A stretch of DNA of 64,000 nt from Streptomyces gelaticus. GTDB lineage: Bacteria; Actinomycetota; Actinomycetes; Streptomycetales; Streptomycetaceae. Below, in pieces: positions 24,799 through 33,850 of the stretch (positions are counted from its first letter, which is position 1; every line of letters begins with the position of its first letter). The notes below the pieces were generated by a model. It was not told the origin of the DNA, did no database searches, and saw only the letters and a program-made list of their open reading frames with translations. The stretch covers positions 62,001 through 126,000 of the forward strand of contig NZ_BMTF01000019.1 in the NCBI RefSeq assembly GCF_014649535.1, given 5' to 3'. A program made the translations under genes and the position numbers.

Positions 24799-26117
24799 GC
24801 AGGATCGTGAGCGCAGAAAACAGCAGGAAAGCATCCGGCAGCGGGGACGACGGTGCCCGTGGCAGCGGGGGTATCTCCCGGCGCCGGCTGATCGGCAGCG
24901 CGGGCGCGGCCGGTGCGACCGGGCTGGTGCTGGGAGCGGCGGGCGGTGCCACCGGCTACGCCGCCACCCGGCCCGACGAACCCTCGGCACTGACCACGGT
25001 CGGCTCCACCCGGGTGATGTTTCACGGGAAACATCAAGCGGGGATCACCACTCCGCTTCAGGCATGCGGCCATCTCGTCGCCTTCGACCTGGTGCCCGGC
25101 GCCGGACGCAAGGAAGCCATTGCCCTGATGCGCCGCTGGTCGGCCGCGGCCGAGCGTCTGATGGCGGGCGAGCCCGCCACGAGCGGTGCGGCGGACGGCC
25201 CGGACCACGACACCGGAATCGCGCTGGATGCCGGACCGTCCTCGCTGACCGTCACCTTCGGCTTCGGCCGGACCTTCTTCGAACGCACGGGCCTGACGGA
25301 CCACCGCCCGCCGGGGCTCGACCCGCTGCCGCCCTTCTCCTCCGACCACATCGACGCCAGGCGCTCCGACGGTGACCTCTGGGTCCAGATCGGCGCGGAC
25401 GACGCCCTCGTCGCCTTCCACGCACTGCGTGCCGTACAGAGGCAGGCCGCCCCGGCGGCCAGGGTCCGCTGGCAGATGAACGGCTTCAACCGCAGCCCCG
25501 GCGCCACGGCCCAGCCGATGACCGCCCGCAATCTGATGGGCCAGGTCGACGGCACCAACAACCCGAAGCCGTCCGGGAACGACTTCGGGCGCCGGGTCTT
25601 CGTCCCCGTCGGAACCGATGCGAAGTACGACTGGCTCGCGGGCGGCTCGTACGTGGTCGTACGCCGGATCAGGATGCTGCTCGACGACTGGGAGAAGCTC
25701 CCCGTGGCACAGCAGGAGCAGGTCATAGGGCGCCGGAAGAAGGACGGCGCCCCGCTGAGCGGCGGCACCGAGACCACGGCGATGGACCTCGACCGGGCGG
25801 GCCCCGACGGCAAGCTGCTGATCCCGGACAACGCCCACGCCCGGATCTCCTCCCCCGAGAAGAACAGCGGTGCGGCCATGCTGCGGCGCCCGTTCTCGTA
25901 CCACGACGGCATCTCGGCGGACGGCACTCCGGACGCCGGCCTGCTGTTCATCTGCTGGCAGGCGGATCCGCTGCGAGGGTTCGTCCCGGTGCAGCGCAAG
26001 CTGGACCGGGGCGACGCCCTGTCGCCGTTCATCCGGCACGAGGCGAGCGGCCTGTTCGCCGTTCCGGGCGGGGCGGCGGACGGCGAGTACGTGGGGCAGC
26101 GGCTGCTGGAGTCCTGA
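24795..26117 (+). CDS. dtpA: Tat-exported Dyp-type heme peroxidase
   Basis: Up to 440 residues. TTG at 24795 overlaps the previous stop; GTG at 24807 is an equally good start. The Tat signal is clear (GISRRRLIGSAGAAGATGLVLG). The Dyp fold has the GxxDG motif (MGQVDGTNNP), the proximal heme His in DNAHARISSPE and an Arg-rich distal side (GRRVFVPVG). The S. lividans homologue DtpA, from memory, works with the copper oxidase GlxA and needs the Sco/ECuC chaperones encoded just upstream. It may therefore be part of the copper pathway that drives hyphal-tip polysaccharide formation. Confidence 0.92.
   Translation: MSRIVSAENSRKASGSGDDGARGSGGISRRRLIGSAGAAGATGLVLGAAGGATGYAATRPDEPSALTTVGSTRVMFHGKHQAGITTPLQACGHLVAFDLVPGAGRKEAIALMRRWSAAAERLMAGEPATSGAADGPDHDTGIALDAGPSSLTVTFGFGRTFFERTGLTDHRPPGLDPLPPFSSDHIDARRSDGDLWVQIGADDALVAFHALRAVQRQAAPAARVRWQMNGFNRSPGATAQPMTARNLMGQVDGTNNPKPSGNDFGRRVFVPVGTDAKYDWLAGGSYVVVRRIRMLLDDWEKLPVAQQEQVIGRRKKDGAPLSGGTETTAMDLDRAGPDGKLLIPDNAHARISSPEKNSGAAMLRRPFSYHDGISADGTPDAGLLFICWQADPLRGFVPVQRKLDRGDALSPFIRHEASGLFAVPGGAADGEYVGQRLLES
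25019..25032. promoter_or_regulatory. parS-like site with one mismatch
   Basis: GTTTCACGGGAAAC differs from the Streptomyces ParB site GTTTCACGTGAAAC by one base in the centre, which breaks the palindrome. It lies inside dtpA. It may be a weak ParB site or chance. Confidence 0.35.
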
Positions 26118-26144
26118 GCCACCGGGGCGCATTAGGGTGACGGT

Positions 26145-27080
26145 ATGTCCGCCACGCGCTACGCATATCTCGGCCCCGAAGGCACCTTCACCGAGGTCGC
26201 CATCCGTACGCTCCCGGAAGCCGCCACCCGCGAACTCGTCCCGATGGTCTCCGTACCGGCGGCTCTGGACGCGGTACGGAGCGGGGCCGCCGCAGCGGCG
26301 CTCGTGCCGATCGAGAACTCCGTCGAGGGCGGCATCACCGCGACGCTCGACGAGCTGACCACGGGCGAACCGCTGATGATCTACCGCGAGGTGCTGCTCT
26401 CCATCACCTTCGCGCTGCTGGTGCGGCCGGGTACGAAGCTGTCCGACATCAAGTCGGTCACCGCGCATCCGGCCGCGCAGCCGCAGGTGCGCAACTGGCT
26501 GGCCGCCCACCTCCCGGACGTGGTGTGGGAGTCGGCTGCCTCCAACGCGGACGGGGCCCGGCTGGTGCAGGAGGGCCGGTACGACGCCGCCTTCGCCGGG
26601 GAGTTCGCGGCGGCGACCTATGGTCTCGAGCCGCTGGTGACCGAGATCCATGACGCGGAGAACGCGCAGACCCGCTTCGTCTTGGTGGGCCGCCCGGCCC
26701 GGCCCGCGGCGCCGACAGGCGCGGACAAGACGTCGGTGGTCATCTGGCTGGGCGAGGACCACCCCGGTGCGCTGCTCGAACTGCTCCAGGAGTTCGCGGT
26801 GCGCGGGGTGAACCTGATGCTGATCCAGTCGCGGCCGACAGGTGCCGGCATCGGGAACTACTGCTTCGCGGTGGACGCCGAGGGGCACATCGCGGACCGC
26901 CGGGTCGGCGAGGCCCTGATGGGGCTGAAGCGGATCTGTCCGAAGGTGCGGTTCCTGGGTTCGTACCCGCGGGCGGGGGTGGCGTTGCAGGACGTACGGC
27001 CGCTGCGCGCGGGGACGTCGGACGCGGAGTTCACGGAGGCCTCCGACTGGCTGGCCAGGAACCTGGACGGCCGGGGCTGA
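26145..27080 (+). CDS. pheA: Prephenate dehydratase
   Basis: The 311-residue enzyme converts prephenate to phenylpyruvate in phenylalanine synthesis. It begins SATRYAYLGPEGTFTEVAI, with IENSVEGGITATLDEL near residue 55 and the catalytic-lid motif AQTRFVLVG near residue 185. A C-terminal ACT domain (about 200-280, ALLELLQEFAVRGVNLMLIQSRP) indicates feedback control by phenylalanine. It has no chorismate mutase domain. It is a single gene followed by a 660-bp spacer with DnaA boxes. Confidence 0.95.
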   Translation: MSATRYAYLGPEGTFTEVAIRTLPEAATRELVPMVSVPAALDAVRSGAAAAALVPIENSVEGGITATLDELTTGEPLMIYREVLLSITFALLVRPGTKLSDIKSVTAHPAAQPQVRNWLAAHLPDVVWESAASNADGARLVQEGRYDAAFAGEFAAATYGLEPLVTEIHDAENAQTRFVLVGRPARPAAPTGADKTSVVIWLGEDHPGALLELLQEFAVRGVNLMLIQSRPTGAGIGNYCFAVDAEGHIADRRVGEALMGLKRICPKVRFLGSYPRAGVALQDVRPLRAGTSDAEFTEASDWLARNLDGRG

Positions 27081-27209
27081 CGGACGGGACTCGACGGGAC
27101 CGGGGTCGGGAGCCGAGGACTTCGGGGACCGGCCGACGGGCAGATCGGGAACCGGTCCCGTCGGGGCTCCCGGCACGCCCTCGCCTCCGGTGCTATTCCC
27201 CGATTTTCG

Positions 27210-27528
27210 GTATCCACAGAGTTATCCACAGGGGCGGTTCTCGACCTGGGGACAAGTCGACACCCCAATGGGACATGGTCGACATATTCCCCCAGTCGCC
27301 CCAGATGCATCCACAGGCCAGCAGGCCACTTGAGCCACCCCGTCCCGCCCCAATTCCACCGATCAACTCTTTAGGACGGTAATTTCCCACCCGAACGAGC
27401 GTCTGAAGCGGGTTTGAACGGGAAATCGGCGAGCCATCACGCAACTCTCGGAATGACCTCTTCCGGCATCCACAGGCCTTCCTCACAACCTGTGGATAAC
27501 TTTCGGAAGCCCGGAAACCTGTGGACAA
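27210..27528. promoter_or_regulatory. Cluster of DnaA boxes between pheA and serS
   Basis: Perfect boxes are TTATCCACA at 27222-27230, TGTGGATAA at 27491-27499 and TGTGGACAA at 27520-27528. Near matches are GTATCCACA (27210-27218) and GCATCCACA (27307-27315 and 27466-27474). The rest of this 663-bp spacer (27081-27743) is fairly AT-rich and holds no gene; the serS promoter is presumably at its right end. This is not oriC, since dnaA and dnaN are absent. Confidence 0.8.
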
Positions 27529-27743
27529 GTAACGGTCAACTGTCGTTCCAGGCAAGGGGTATACGTCAAGACGAGTGAAGCCACCTGCCCCATTTAGGCG
27601 AGTAGGCTCTTTTTATTGACGGGCGGGACCCACCCCAGCCACACAATCTCCCCCAGCATCGCCAATCGAGGCAATAAGGACAAAGTGACACGCTTGGCAA
27701 TATCGGTTCGAGCGGGGGAAGTGCACACCGGTAGCCTGGAGGG

Positions 27744-29033
27744 GTGATTGACCTTCGCCTGCTCCGTGAGGACCCCGACCGTGTTCGCGCCTCCCAGCGC
27801 GCCCGTAGAGAGGACGTCGAACTCGTCGACGCCCTTCTCTCCGCCGACGAGCGGCGCAGGTCGTCCGGGGTCCGCTTCGACGAACTCCGCTCCGAGCAGA
27901 AAGCGCTCGGCAAACTCATCCCCAAGGCCTCGCCCGACGAGCGCGCCGAGCTGCTCAAGCGGGCCGAGCAGCTGAAGGCCGACGTCAAGGCTGCCGACGC
28001 CGCACAGGACGAGGCCGACGCCGAGGCCAAGCGCCTGATGCTCCGGATCGGCAACGTCGTCCACGAGGACGTGCCGGTCGGTGGCGAGGAGGACTTCGTC
28101 GTCCTGGAGACGCACGGCACGATCCGTGACTTCGGGGCCGAGGGCTTCGAGCCCAAGGACCACCTGGAGCTCGGCGAGAAGCTCGGCGCCATCGACATGG
28201 AGCGCGGCGCCAAGGTCTCCGGCTCGCGTTTCTACTACCTGACGGGCGTCGGCGCGCTGCTGGAGCTGGCCCTCGTCAACGCGGCGATCGCGCAGGCCAC
28301 CGAGGCCGGCTTCGTCCCGATGCTGACGCCGGCGCTGGTCCGCCCGCGCGCCATGGAAGGCACCGGATTCCTCGGCCAGGCCGCGGAGAACGTGTACCAC
28401 CTGGAGAAGGACGACTTCTACCTGGTCGGTACCTCCGAGGTCCCGCTCGCCGCGTACCACATGGACGAGATCATCGACGCCGAGAAGCTGCCGCTGCGCT
28501 ACGCGGGCTTCTCCCCCTGCTACCGCCGCGAGGCCGGTACGTACGGCAAGGACACCCGTGGCATCTTCCGGGTGCACCAGTTCGACAAGGTCGAGATGTT
28601 CTCGTACGTCGACCCGGCGGACGCCGAGGCGGAGCACCGCAGGCTCCTCGACTGGGAGAAGCAGTGGCTCACCGCTCTTGAGCTGCCCTTCCAGGTGATC
28701 GACGTCGCCACCGGCGACCTGGGCGCCTCGGCCTCCCGCAAGTTCGACTGCGAGGCGTGGATCCCGACGCAGGGCAAGTACCGCGAGCTGACGTCCGCGT
28801 CGAACTGCGACGGTTTCCAGGCGCGCCGCCTGTCCGTCCGGATGCGCGACACCCGGGACGGCAAGAAGGTCCTCCAGCCGCTGGCCACTCTGAACGGCAC
28901 GCTCTGCGCCGTACCGCGCACGATCGTGGCGATTCTGGAGAACCACCAGCTGGCCGACGGTTCGGTACGGGTGCCCGAGGTGCTCCGGCCGTATCTGGGC
29001 GGGCGCGAGGTTCTGGAGCCGGTCGCCAAGTGA
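27744..29033 (+). CDS. serS: Seryl-tRNA synthetase
   Basis: The 429-residue class II synthetase starts at GTG 27744, just after GGAGG. The N-terminal coiled-coil arm that grips the tRNA-Ser long variable arm spans about residues 25-105. Motif 2 is visible (LPLRYAGFSPCYRREAGTYGKDTRGIFR region, residues about 250-280), as is motif 3 (LNGTLCAVPRTIVAILENHQ). Two tRNA-Ser genes lie in the same window. The HAD gene downstream starts in the serS stop codon, so they form one transcript. No T-box is seen. Confidence 0.97.
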   Translation: MIDLRLLREDPDRVRASQRARREDVELVDALLSADERRRSSGVRFDELRSEQKALGKLIPKASPDERAELLKRAEQLKADVKAADAAQDEADAEAKRLMLRIGNVVHEDVPVGGEEDFVVLETHGTIRDFGAEGFEPKDHLELGEKLGAIDMERGAKVSGSRFYYLTGVGALLELALVNAAIAQATEAGFVPMLTPALVRPRAMEGTGFLGQAAENVYHLEKDDFYLVGTSEVPLAAYHMDEIIDAEKLPLRYAGFSPCYRREAGTYGKDTRGIFRVHQFDKVEMFSYVDPADAEAEHRRLLDWEKQWLTALELPFQVIDVATGDLGASASRKFDCEAWIPTQGKYRELTSASNCDGFQARRLSVRMRDTRDGKKVLQPLATLNGTLCAVPRTIVAILENHQLADGSVRVPEVLRPYLGGREVLEPVAK

Positions 29034-29833
29034 CCTTCCCGTACAGGCTCGTCGCGACCGATCTCGACGGCACGCTGCTGCGTGACGACGACACGGTCTC
29101 CGAGCGCACCCGTGAGGCACTGGCCGCGGTCACCGCGGCCGGTGCCGCGCACATCATCGTCACCGGCCGCGCAGTCCCCTGGACCCGCCACATACTGGAC
29201 GACCTCGGCTACGAGGGACTCGCCGTCTGCGGCCAGGGCGCCCAGGTCTACCACGCGGGCGAGCACAAGCTGCTGACCTCGCTGACGCTGGACCGGCAGC
29301 TCGCCGGTCTCGCGCTGTCCAAGGTCGAGGCCGAGATCGGTCCGCTGGCCCTGGCGGCGAGCCGGGACGGGCTCGACGGCGAGGTGATGGTCGGCCCCGG
29401 CTACCGGGTACAGGAAGGTCCGCTTCCGGCCGTCTTCGTGAAGGACCCGGCCGAGCTGTGGTCCGCGCCCCTGAACAAGGTCTACATCCAGCATCCCGAC
29501 CTGGACGACGACGCACTGGCGAAGGCCGCGCGCGCGGCTGTCGGCAATCTCGTGGACGTGGTCATGGCCGGTCCGGGCGTGGTGGAGATCCTGCCGCTGG
29601 GGCTGAGCAAGGCGACCGGGCTCTCGCTGGCCGCACGCCGGCTGGGCGTGAAGGCCGCGGACACGCTGGCCTTCGGCGACATGCCGAACGACATCCCGAT
29701 GTTCGCCTGGGCGCGGCGGGGCGTGGCGATGGCCAACGCGCACGAGGACCTGAAGGCCGTGGCCCAGGAGATCACCGCGTCCAACGAGGACGACGGCATC
29801 GCCGTGGTGCTGGAACAGCTGCTCCAGTCGTAA
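29030..29833 (+). CDS. HAD-superfamily Cof-type sugar-phosphate phosphatase
   Basis: GTG at 29030 overlaps the serS stop (GTGA), giving 267 residues. Motif I LVATDLDGTLL has the nucleophile and acid Asp pair, motif II is IIVTGR, the Lys of motif III lies in LGLSKATGLSL, and motif IV is AFGDMPNDIPM. The C2B cap sits between motifs II and III. Such enzymes dephosphorylate sugar phosphates or flavin/PLP precursors; the substrate cannot be told. A second homologue is at 40486-41352 and the two are clearly paralogous. Confidence 0.92.
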   Translation: MTFPYRLVATDLDGTLLRDDDTVSERTREALAAVTAAGAAHIIVTGRAVPWTRHILDDLGYEGLAVCGQGAQVYHAGEHKLLTSLTLDRQLAGLALSKVEAEIGPLALAASRDGLDGEVMVGPGYRVQEGPLPAVFVKDPAELWSAPLNKVYIQHPDLDDDALAKAARAAVGNLVDVVMAGPGVVEILPLGLSKATGLSLAARRLGVKAADTLAFGDMPNDIPMFAWARRGVAMANAHEDLKAVAQEITASNEDDGIAVVLEQLLQS

Positions 29834-29878
29834 AAGTACGGGTGCGGGGTCGCGTACCGGCGCGCGGCCCTGCTGCGG

Positions 29879-29967
<89 letters not shown>

Positions 29968-30195
29968 AGGTGGGCGGCCGCGCGATGTGCGGGCAGGCCG
30001 CCCCGGGCGTTCTGCCCCGAGCGGTACGGCGGAGTCGTCGGTGACTACTCCGGTGCCTGCTCGGGTCCGCCCTGCGGGGAACTCGACGGACTCGGACTCT
30101 CGGTCATCGTCGCGCTCCTCTCCCGGTCCGTGGCGTGCCTGTCGGGGTGTGCTGTTCCTGTCGGCGCGTGCCGCAGCGACAACTGTGCCGGGAAG

Positions 30196-30238
30196 GGCCG
30201 TTCGGCGCCACCCGTTTTCCGGGCGGCGCCGAACGGCC
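30196..30238 (-). terminator. Hairpin terminator after the coiled-coil protein gene
   Basis: A perfect 14-bp stem, GGCCGTTCGGCGCC / GGCGCCGAACGGCC, with a partly paired loop containing TTTT lies 16 bases beyond the stop at 30255. The bases between this and the tRNA (29968-30195) show no gene. Confidence 0.85.
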
Positions 30239-30254
30239 GTGAACTCCGGCCGGA

Positions 30255-30953
30255 TCAGCGCTGCTTGTTGTTGCGGCGGCTCAGATCCTTCAGCTTGCGG
30301 GCGAGATCATCCATCCTGCCGTCGATACGGATGATGTCCTCGGACATGTGGCCCAGCCGTACGCTCATGGCGCCGACGACCTGATGCGTGACGTCGAGCC
30401 TCCGGTCGAGGCTGTCGAGCCGGTGCGACATCCGGTTGAGGACGGGCCCGAGCTCCTGGAGCGCGGTACCGACTCCGGCCAGACAGCTCTCCACCCGGGT
30501 GACGCGGTGTTCGAGCGAGGCATAGCCCGCGCGCAGGTCCTGCTCGGCGTCGAGCAGATACGTCCGGACGCATCGGGGGATGTCGCTGTCGCGAAGAAGC
30601 ATCGCGACGTTGAGGACGGTCCTGCGGGTGTAGACCCTCAGCTGGGTCACTGCCTGTGGATAACTTTCCGGCCCCTCACCCGCCCATAGCGACATCATGT
30701 CGCTATGGAAGGAGCGCAGGTCAGCGCCGCGCAGCACTTGCATTCCGTTCTCCATCAGCTCGTCCTGATGGCGGTCGGTGAGCCTTCTGACGGCGACTGT
30801 GGATACTTCGAAGTACCGTGCCACGTCCTCTGTGCGAAGGCGAATTCCGTCCGGGAGCATGACAAGGCTCTTGACTTTGTCGAGGACATCGACGCGCTCC
30901 ATCTGCTCCACGCGCAGCGCGCGCGATTCGAGCAGGGCGACTTCTGTGGGCAT
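30255..30953 (-). CDS. HTH-like protein with C-terminal coiled coil, function unknown
   Basis: ATG at 30953 has GGAAGG 7 bases upstream; another in-frame ATG is 6 bases earlier. The 232 residues start MPTEVALLESRALRVEQMER. Residues 30-85 (RLRTEDVARYFEVSTVAVRRLTDRHQDELMENG) look like a helix-turn-helix of the phage antirepressor/Rha kind. Residues about 140-225 form a long amphipathic helix (MSHRLDSLDRRLDVTHQVVG) suited to dimerisation. Such proteins are often labelled restriction endonuclease by databases, but no nuclease motif is visible. A perfect DnaA box (30655-30663) lies within the gene. Confidence 0.75.
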   Translation of the reverse strand: MPTEVALLESRALRVEQMERVDVLDKVKSLVMLPDGIRLRTEDVARYFEVSTVAVRRLTDRHQDELMENGMQVLRGADLRSFHSDMMSLWAGEGPESYPQAVTQLRVYTRRTVLNVAMLLRDSDIPRCVRTYLLDAEQDLRAGYASLEHRVTRVESCLAGVGTALQELGPVLNRMSHRLDSLDRRLDVTHQVVGAMSVRLGHMSEDIIRIDGRMDDLARKLKDLSRRNNKQR

Positions 30954-31280
30954 GGGCATGCCTTCCGATCGTGAAACGACGACGGTCAGCCCTGTCCCGG
31001 GCCGGAAGGGCGGAGGACGCTCACGGTTGCCACTCACTCAATGACCGACCCGGCGGGCACTTTCTCGCCGGCATCGGCAATCCCTGTTTCACGAACGCTA
31101 CGACGCCACAGATCCCAGTTGCCTCCACGCACCCTGCCCAACGAACCGATAACCGTACAGTTACGCGTACGGCTGTCCGTGAAAATGCGTCAACCCCCGC
31201 CCGGAAGGCGAGGGTTGACGGATGCGGGAGTGTTCAGGAACGGAGTACTCAGAGAGAGGCGCCGGGAGGCGGGCCTCCGG
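30954..31280. other. Intergenic region between the coiled-coil gene and the ABC operon end
   Basis: The left part holds the promoter of the coiled-coil gene. A half parS-like word TTTCACG occurs near 31087. The ABC operon terminator lies at 31188-31220. No gene is seen. Confidence 0.55.
31188..31220 (-). terminator. Terminator of the ABC exporter operon
   Basis: CGTCAACCC (31188-31196) pairs with GGGTTGACG (31212-31220) about 60 bases after the last stop of the operon. Confidence 0.75.
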
Positions 31281-32000
31281 TCACTCCTCGCCGGCCAGCT
31301 TCAGCGTGCGCAGCTTCTGGCCCGCGTACCAGGTCGCCACCACTGTGACCGCCGCCAGCAGGACCGTCGCGGTGGGCAGTCCGACGTCGGAGGTGATCGC
31401 TCCCGCCCCGCCGACCTTCTCGGCGACCGCGAGGGACCACTGCTGAACGCTGAGCGTGCGCGCCCCGGGCACCAGGGTGCCGAACAGGGCCTCCCACACC
31501 AGCGCGTAGACGAGGCCGAAGACGACCGCGTGCCGGCTGACGGTGCCCAGCAGCAGGAACAGCGCGCTGTACGCGATCGAGGCGACCAGTGCCGCGACGG
31601 TGTAGGCCACCGCGATCTGCTGGCCGTTGCCGTTGAGGATCAGGCCCGCGATCAACGTGGGCAGCGCGGAGAAGACCATCGTGACGGCGATGGCCACGAT
31701 CAGCTTGGTGAAGATGATCGTCGGCCGCTTCACCGGCTTGGCCAGCAGGTAGACGATGGAGCCGTCGTCGATCTCGGGACCGATGGCCCCGGTCCCGGCG
31801 ATCACTCCGATCAGCGGCACCATCGTGGCGATGGCGAAGCCGCCCAGCACGTCCGAGGCCACCTGGTCGTCGGACCCGGTGAGCACCCGTACCGCGAAGG
31901 CGATGGCCACCAGCAGCGCCGGCAGGACGAACAGGATGGCGGCCCGGCGCCGGCCGAGCAGGGCCCGGTAGGTGAGCCGGGCGACTGTGGGGTCGTACAT
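31281..32000 (-). CDS. ABC-2 type exporter permease, second transporter
   Basis: The 239-residue membrane protein has about six helices (for example AAILFVLPALLVAIAFAVRVL, VTMVFSALPTLIAGLIL, TVLLAAVTVVATWYAG). It carries the ABC-2 motif EIDDGSIVYLLAKPVKRPTIIFTKL, where the cytoplasmic elbow contacts the ATPase. It is the last gene of a four-gene operon, 30 bases after its ATPase. The substrate is unknown; drugs, lipids or peptides are possible. Confidence 0.9.
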   Translation of the reverse strand: MYDPTVARLTYRALLGRRRAAILFVLPALLVAIAFAVRVLTGSDDQVASDVLGGFAIATMVPLIGVIAGTGAIGPEIDDGSIVYLLAKPVKRPTIIFTKLIVAIAVTMVFSALPTLIAGLILNGNGQQIAVAYTVAALVASIAYSALFLLLGTVSRHAVVFGLVYALVWEALFGTLVPGARTLSVQQWSLAVAEKVGGAGAITSDVGLPTATVLLAAVTVVATWYAGQKLRTLKLAGEE

Positions 32001-32030
32001 GACGCTTCACAGCTCCTTTCAGGCCACTAC

Positions 32031-32942
32031 TCAGGCCGCTACAAGATAGGAAAAGACCGATTCGAGGGACTCGTCGGACGGCGAAACAGTCAGAAGACGA
32101 ATCCCGTGCTCACGCGCGACCTTCGGCAGCAGCTCGGTGAAGCGTCCGAAGTCGACCGCCTGGATGCGCAGGGCCCGTTCGCCCGGATCCACCTCGATGC
32201 CGGCCGTCGACGGGTCGGCGATCAGCGCGGCGGCGAGGGCACGGTCGTCGCTGGAACGTACGAGATAGCGGTGCGGGCGGTCCGTCATCAGCCGGCGGAT
32301 CTTGCGGAAATCGCCCGACGCCGCGTGCCGTCCCGCCACGATCACCTCGATGTGGGAGGCGAGTTGCTCGACCTCTTCGAGGATGTGGGAGGAGAAGAGC
32401 ACCGTACGGCCCTCTGCCCCCATCTGCCGCAGCAGTTCCATCAGCTGCATCCGCTGGCGCGGGTCCATGCCGTTGAACGGCTCGTCGAGCAGCAGCACGG
32501 ACGGCTCGTGCACCAGCGCGGACGCCATCTTCACGCGCTGGCGCATGCCCTTGCTGTACGTCGAGATCTTCCGGTCCTGGGCATACTCCATCTCGACCGT
32601 GGCCAGCGCCTTCTGCGCCTCGGCGTTGCCGAGCCCCTGGAGCTCGGCGTTGGCGACGACGAACTCGTAGCCGGTCAGGAAGTCGTACATGGCCTCCCGC
32701 TCCGGCACGATCCCGATCTCCCTGTACACGGCTTCGTTGCGCCAGATCGGCCGGCCGTCGAGCGTGACCGTGCCCGTCGACGGGGCGAGGAAGCCGGCCA
32801 TCATGTTGATCAGCGTGGACTTTCCCGCGCCGTTGGGACCGAGCAGACCGGTGACGCCCGGTCCCACCGTCATGCTCACGTCGTTGACGGCGACCACATT
32901 GCCGAACCAGCGCGAGGTGTGGTCGATCTCGATGGTGGTCAC
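32031..32942 (-). CDS. ABC exporter ATP-binding protein, second transporter
   Basis: GTG at 32942 overlaps the stop of the preceding permease, giving 303 residues. Walker A is GPNGAGKST (near residue 38), the signature is YSKGMRQRVKMA, Walker B is VLLLDEPFNGMD and the H-loop is FSSHILEEV. The C-terminal 80 residues (DRPHRYLVRSSDDRALAAALI) form the extra domain typical of ABC-2 drug-exporter ATPases. It pairs with the permease at 31281-32000. Confidence 0.93.
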   Translation of the reverse strand: MTTIEIDHTSRWFGNVVAVNDVSMTVGPGVTGLLGPNGAGKSTLINMMAGFLAPSTGTVTLDGRPIWRNEAVYREIGIVPEREAMYDFLTGYEFVVANAELQGLGNAEAQKALATVEMEYAQDRKISTYSKGMRQRVKMASALVHEPSVLLLDEPFNGMDPRQRMQLMELLRQMGAEGRTVLFSSHILEEVEQLASHIEVIVAGRHAASGDFRKIRRLMTDRPHRYLVRSSDDRALAAALIADPSTAGIEVDPGERALRIQAVDFGRFTELLPKVAREHGIRLLTVSPSDESLESVFSYLVAA

Positions 32943-33850
32943 AGCCCGACCCTCCGGTAGCGGCGCATCAGTACGGCGTACGAGCCGGCGACGAGCGCGA
33001 GAACAACGATCAGATAGACCAGGCCGGCCCCGGCTCCCGGGCCTTCCCCTCCGGGGAAGGCCGAGTTGGCCCCGAGGAACGCCGTCTGCACGCCGTCGAT
33101 CAGCGTGATGGGGGAGAAGAGCCCCAGCCACTCGATGGCCCCGGAGGAGCCCGTCTGCCAGGCGATGGCCTGGACGGTGGAGACCGCGCCGTAGGTGATG
33201 GTCAGCACGGCGATCACCGCGGCGACACCGAAGCCGCGGCGCGGTGTCAGCGCGGCCATCACCAGGCCGAGTGCGGCGAAGAGCACGGAGAGCAGTGCCA
33301 CCGAGACCAGCCCCTGTCCGAATCCCTTGGTCTGGTCGGCGAAGTCGAACTTCCCGAGCAGCGCGCCCACATAGAGGATGAGGAGCGGCGTGCCGGTGAG
33401 AATGAAGAGCGCGGACGCCATGGCCGCCAGCTTGGCCAGGACGTAGTCGACCCGTTCGATCGGCCGCGAGAAGTACAGCGGCACACTCTTGAACCGCAGG
33501 TCCCGGGAGACCGACTGCGGTGCCTGAGCGGCGAGGAAGAGGCCGATCACGGCCTGGAGATAGATCGCGAACGCGGTGTACTTGATCGGCAGGGACGTCG
33601 TACCGGGGGCGGCGATGGCGACGGCGACGATGATCGCCGCGATCATGCACATCACGCCGAAGAGCAGCATCGGCAGCACCTTGGACTTGGCGGAACGGCC
33701 CAGTCCGAAGGCACCGCGGAGCGACTGCGAGTAGAGCGAGCGCCGCGCATAGCCGCGGCCCAGCCGCGGGCCGTCGTAGGAGCGGTACCCGATGTTGTGG
33801 ATGCGGGAGGTCTCGCTCCCGGTCACGGTCCCGGTCTCGGTGCTCATCAC
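32939..33850 (-). CDS. ABC-2 type exporter permease, first transporter
   Basis: The start is GTG at 33850, overlapping the upstream ATPase stop; ATG at 33847 is an alternative. The 303-residue protein has a cytoplasmic N-terminus of about 60 residues (SRIHNIGYRSYDGPRLGR) and six helices, with FKSVPLYFSRPIERVDYVLAKL as the ATPase-contacting elbow. The N-terminal tail is longer than in the second permease. The operon therefore encodes two related but distinct exporters in tandem. Confidence 0.9.
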   Translation of the reverse strand: MMSTETGTVTGSETSRIHNIGYRSYDGPRLGRGYARRSLYSQSLRGAFGLGRSAKSKVLPMLLFGVMCMIAAIIVAVAIAAPGTTSLPIKYTAFAIYLQAVIGLFLAAQAPQSVSRDLRFKSVPLYFSRPIERVDYVLAKLAAMASALFILTGTPLLILYVGALLGKFDFADQTKGFGQGLVSVALLSVLFAALGLVMAALTPRRGFGVAAVIAVLTITYGAVSTVQAIAWQTGSSGAIEWLGLFSPITLIDGVQTAFLGANSAFPGGEGPGAGAGLVYLIVVLALVAGSYAVLMRRYRRVGL

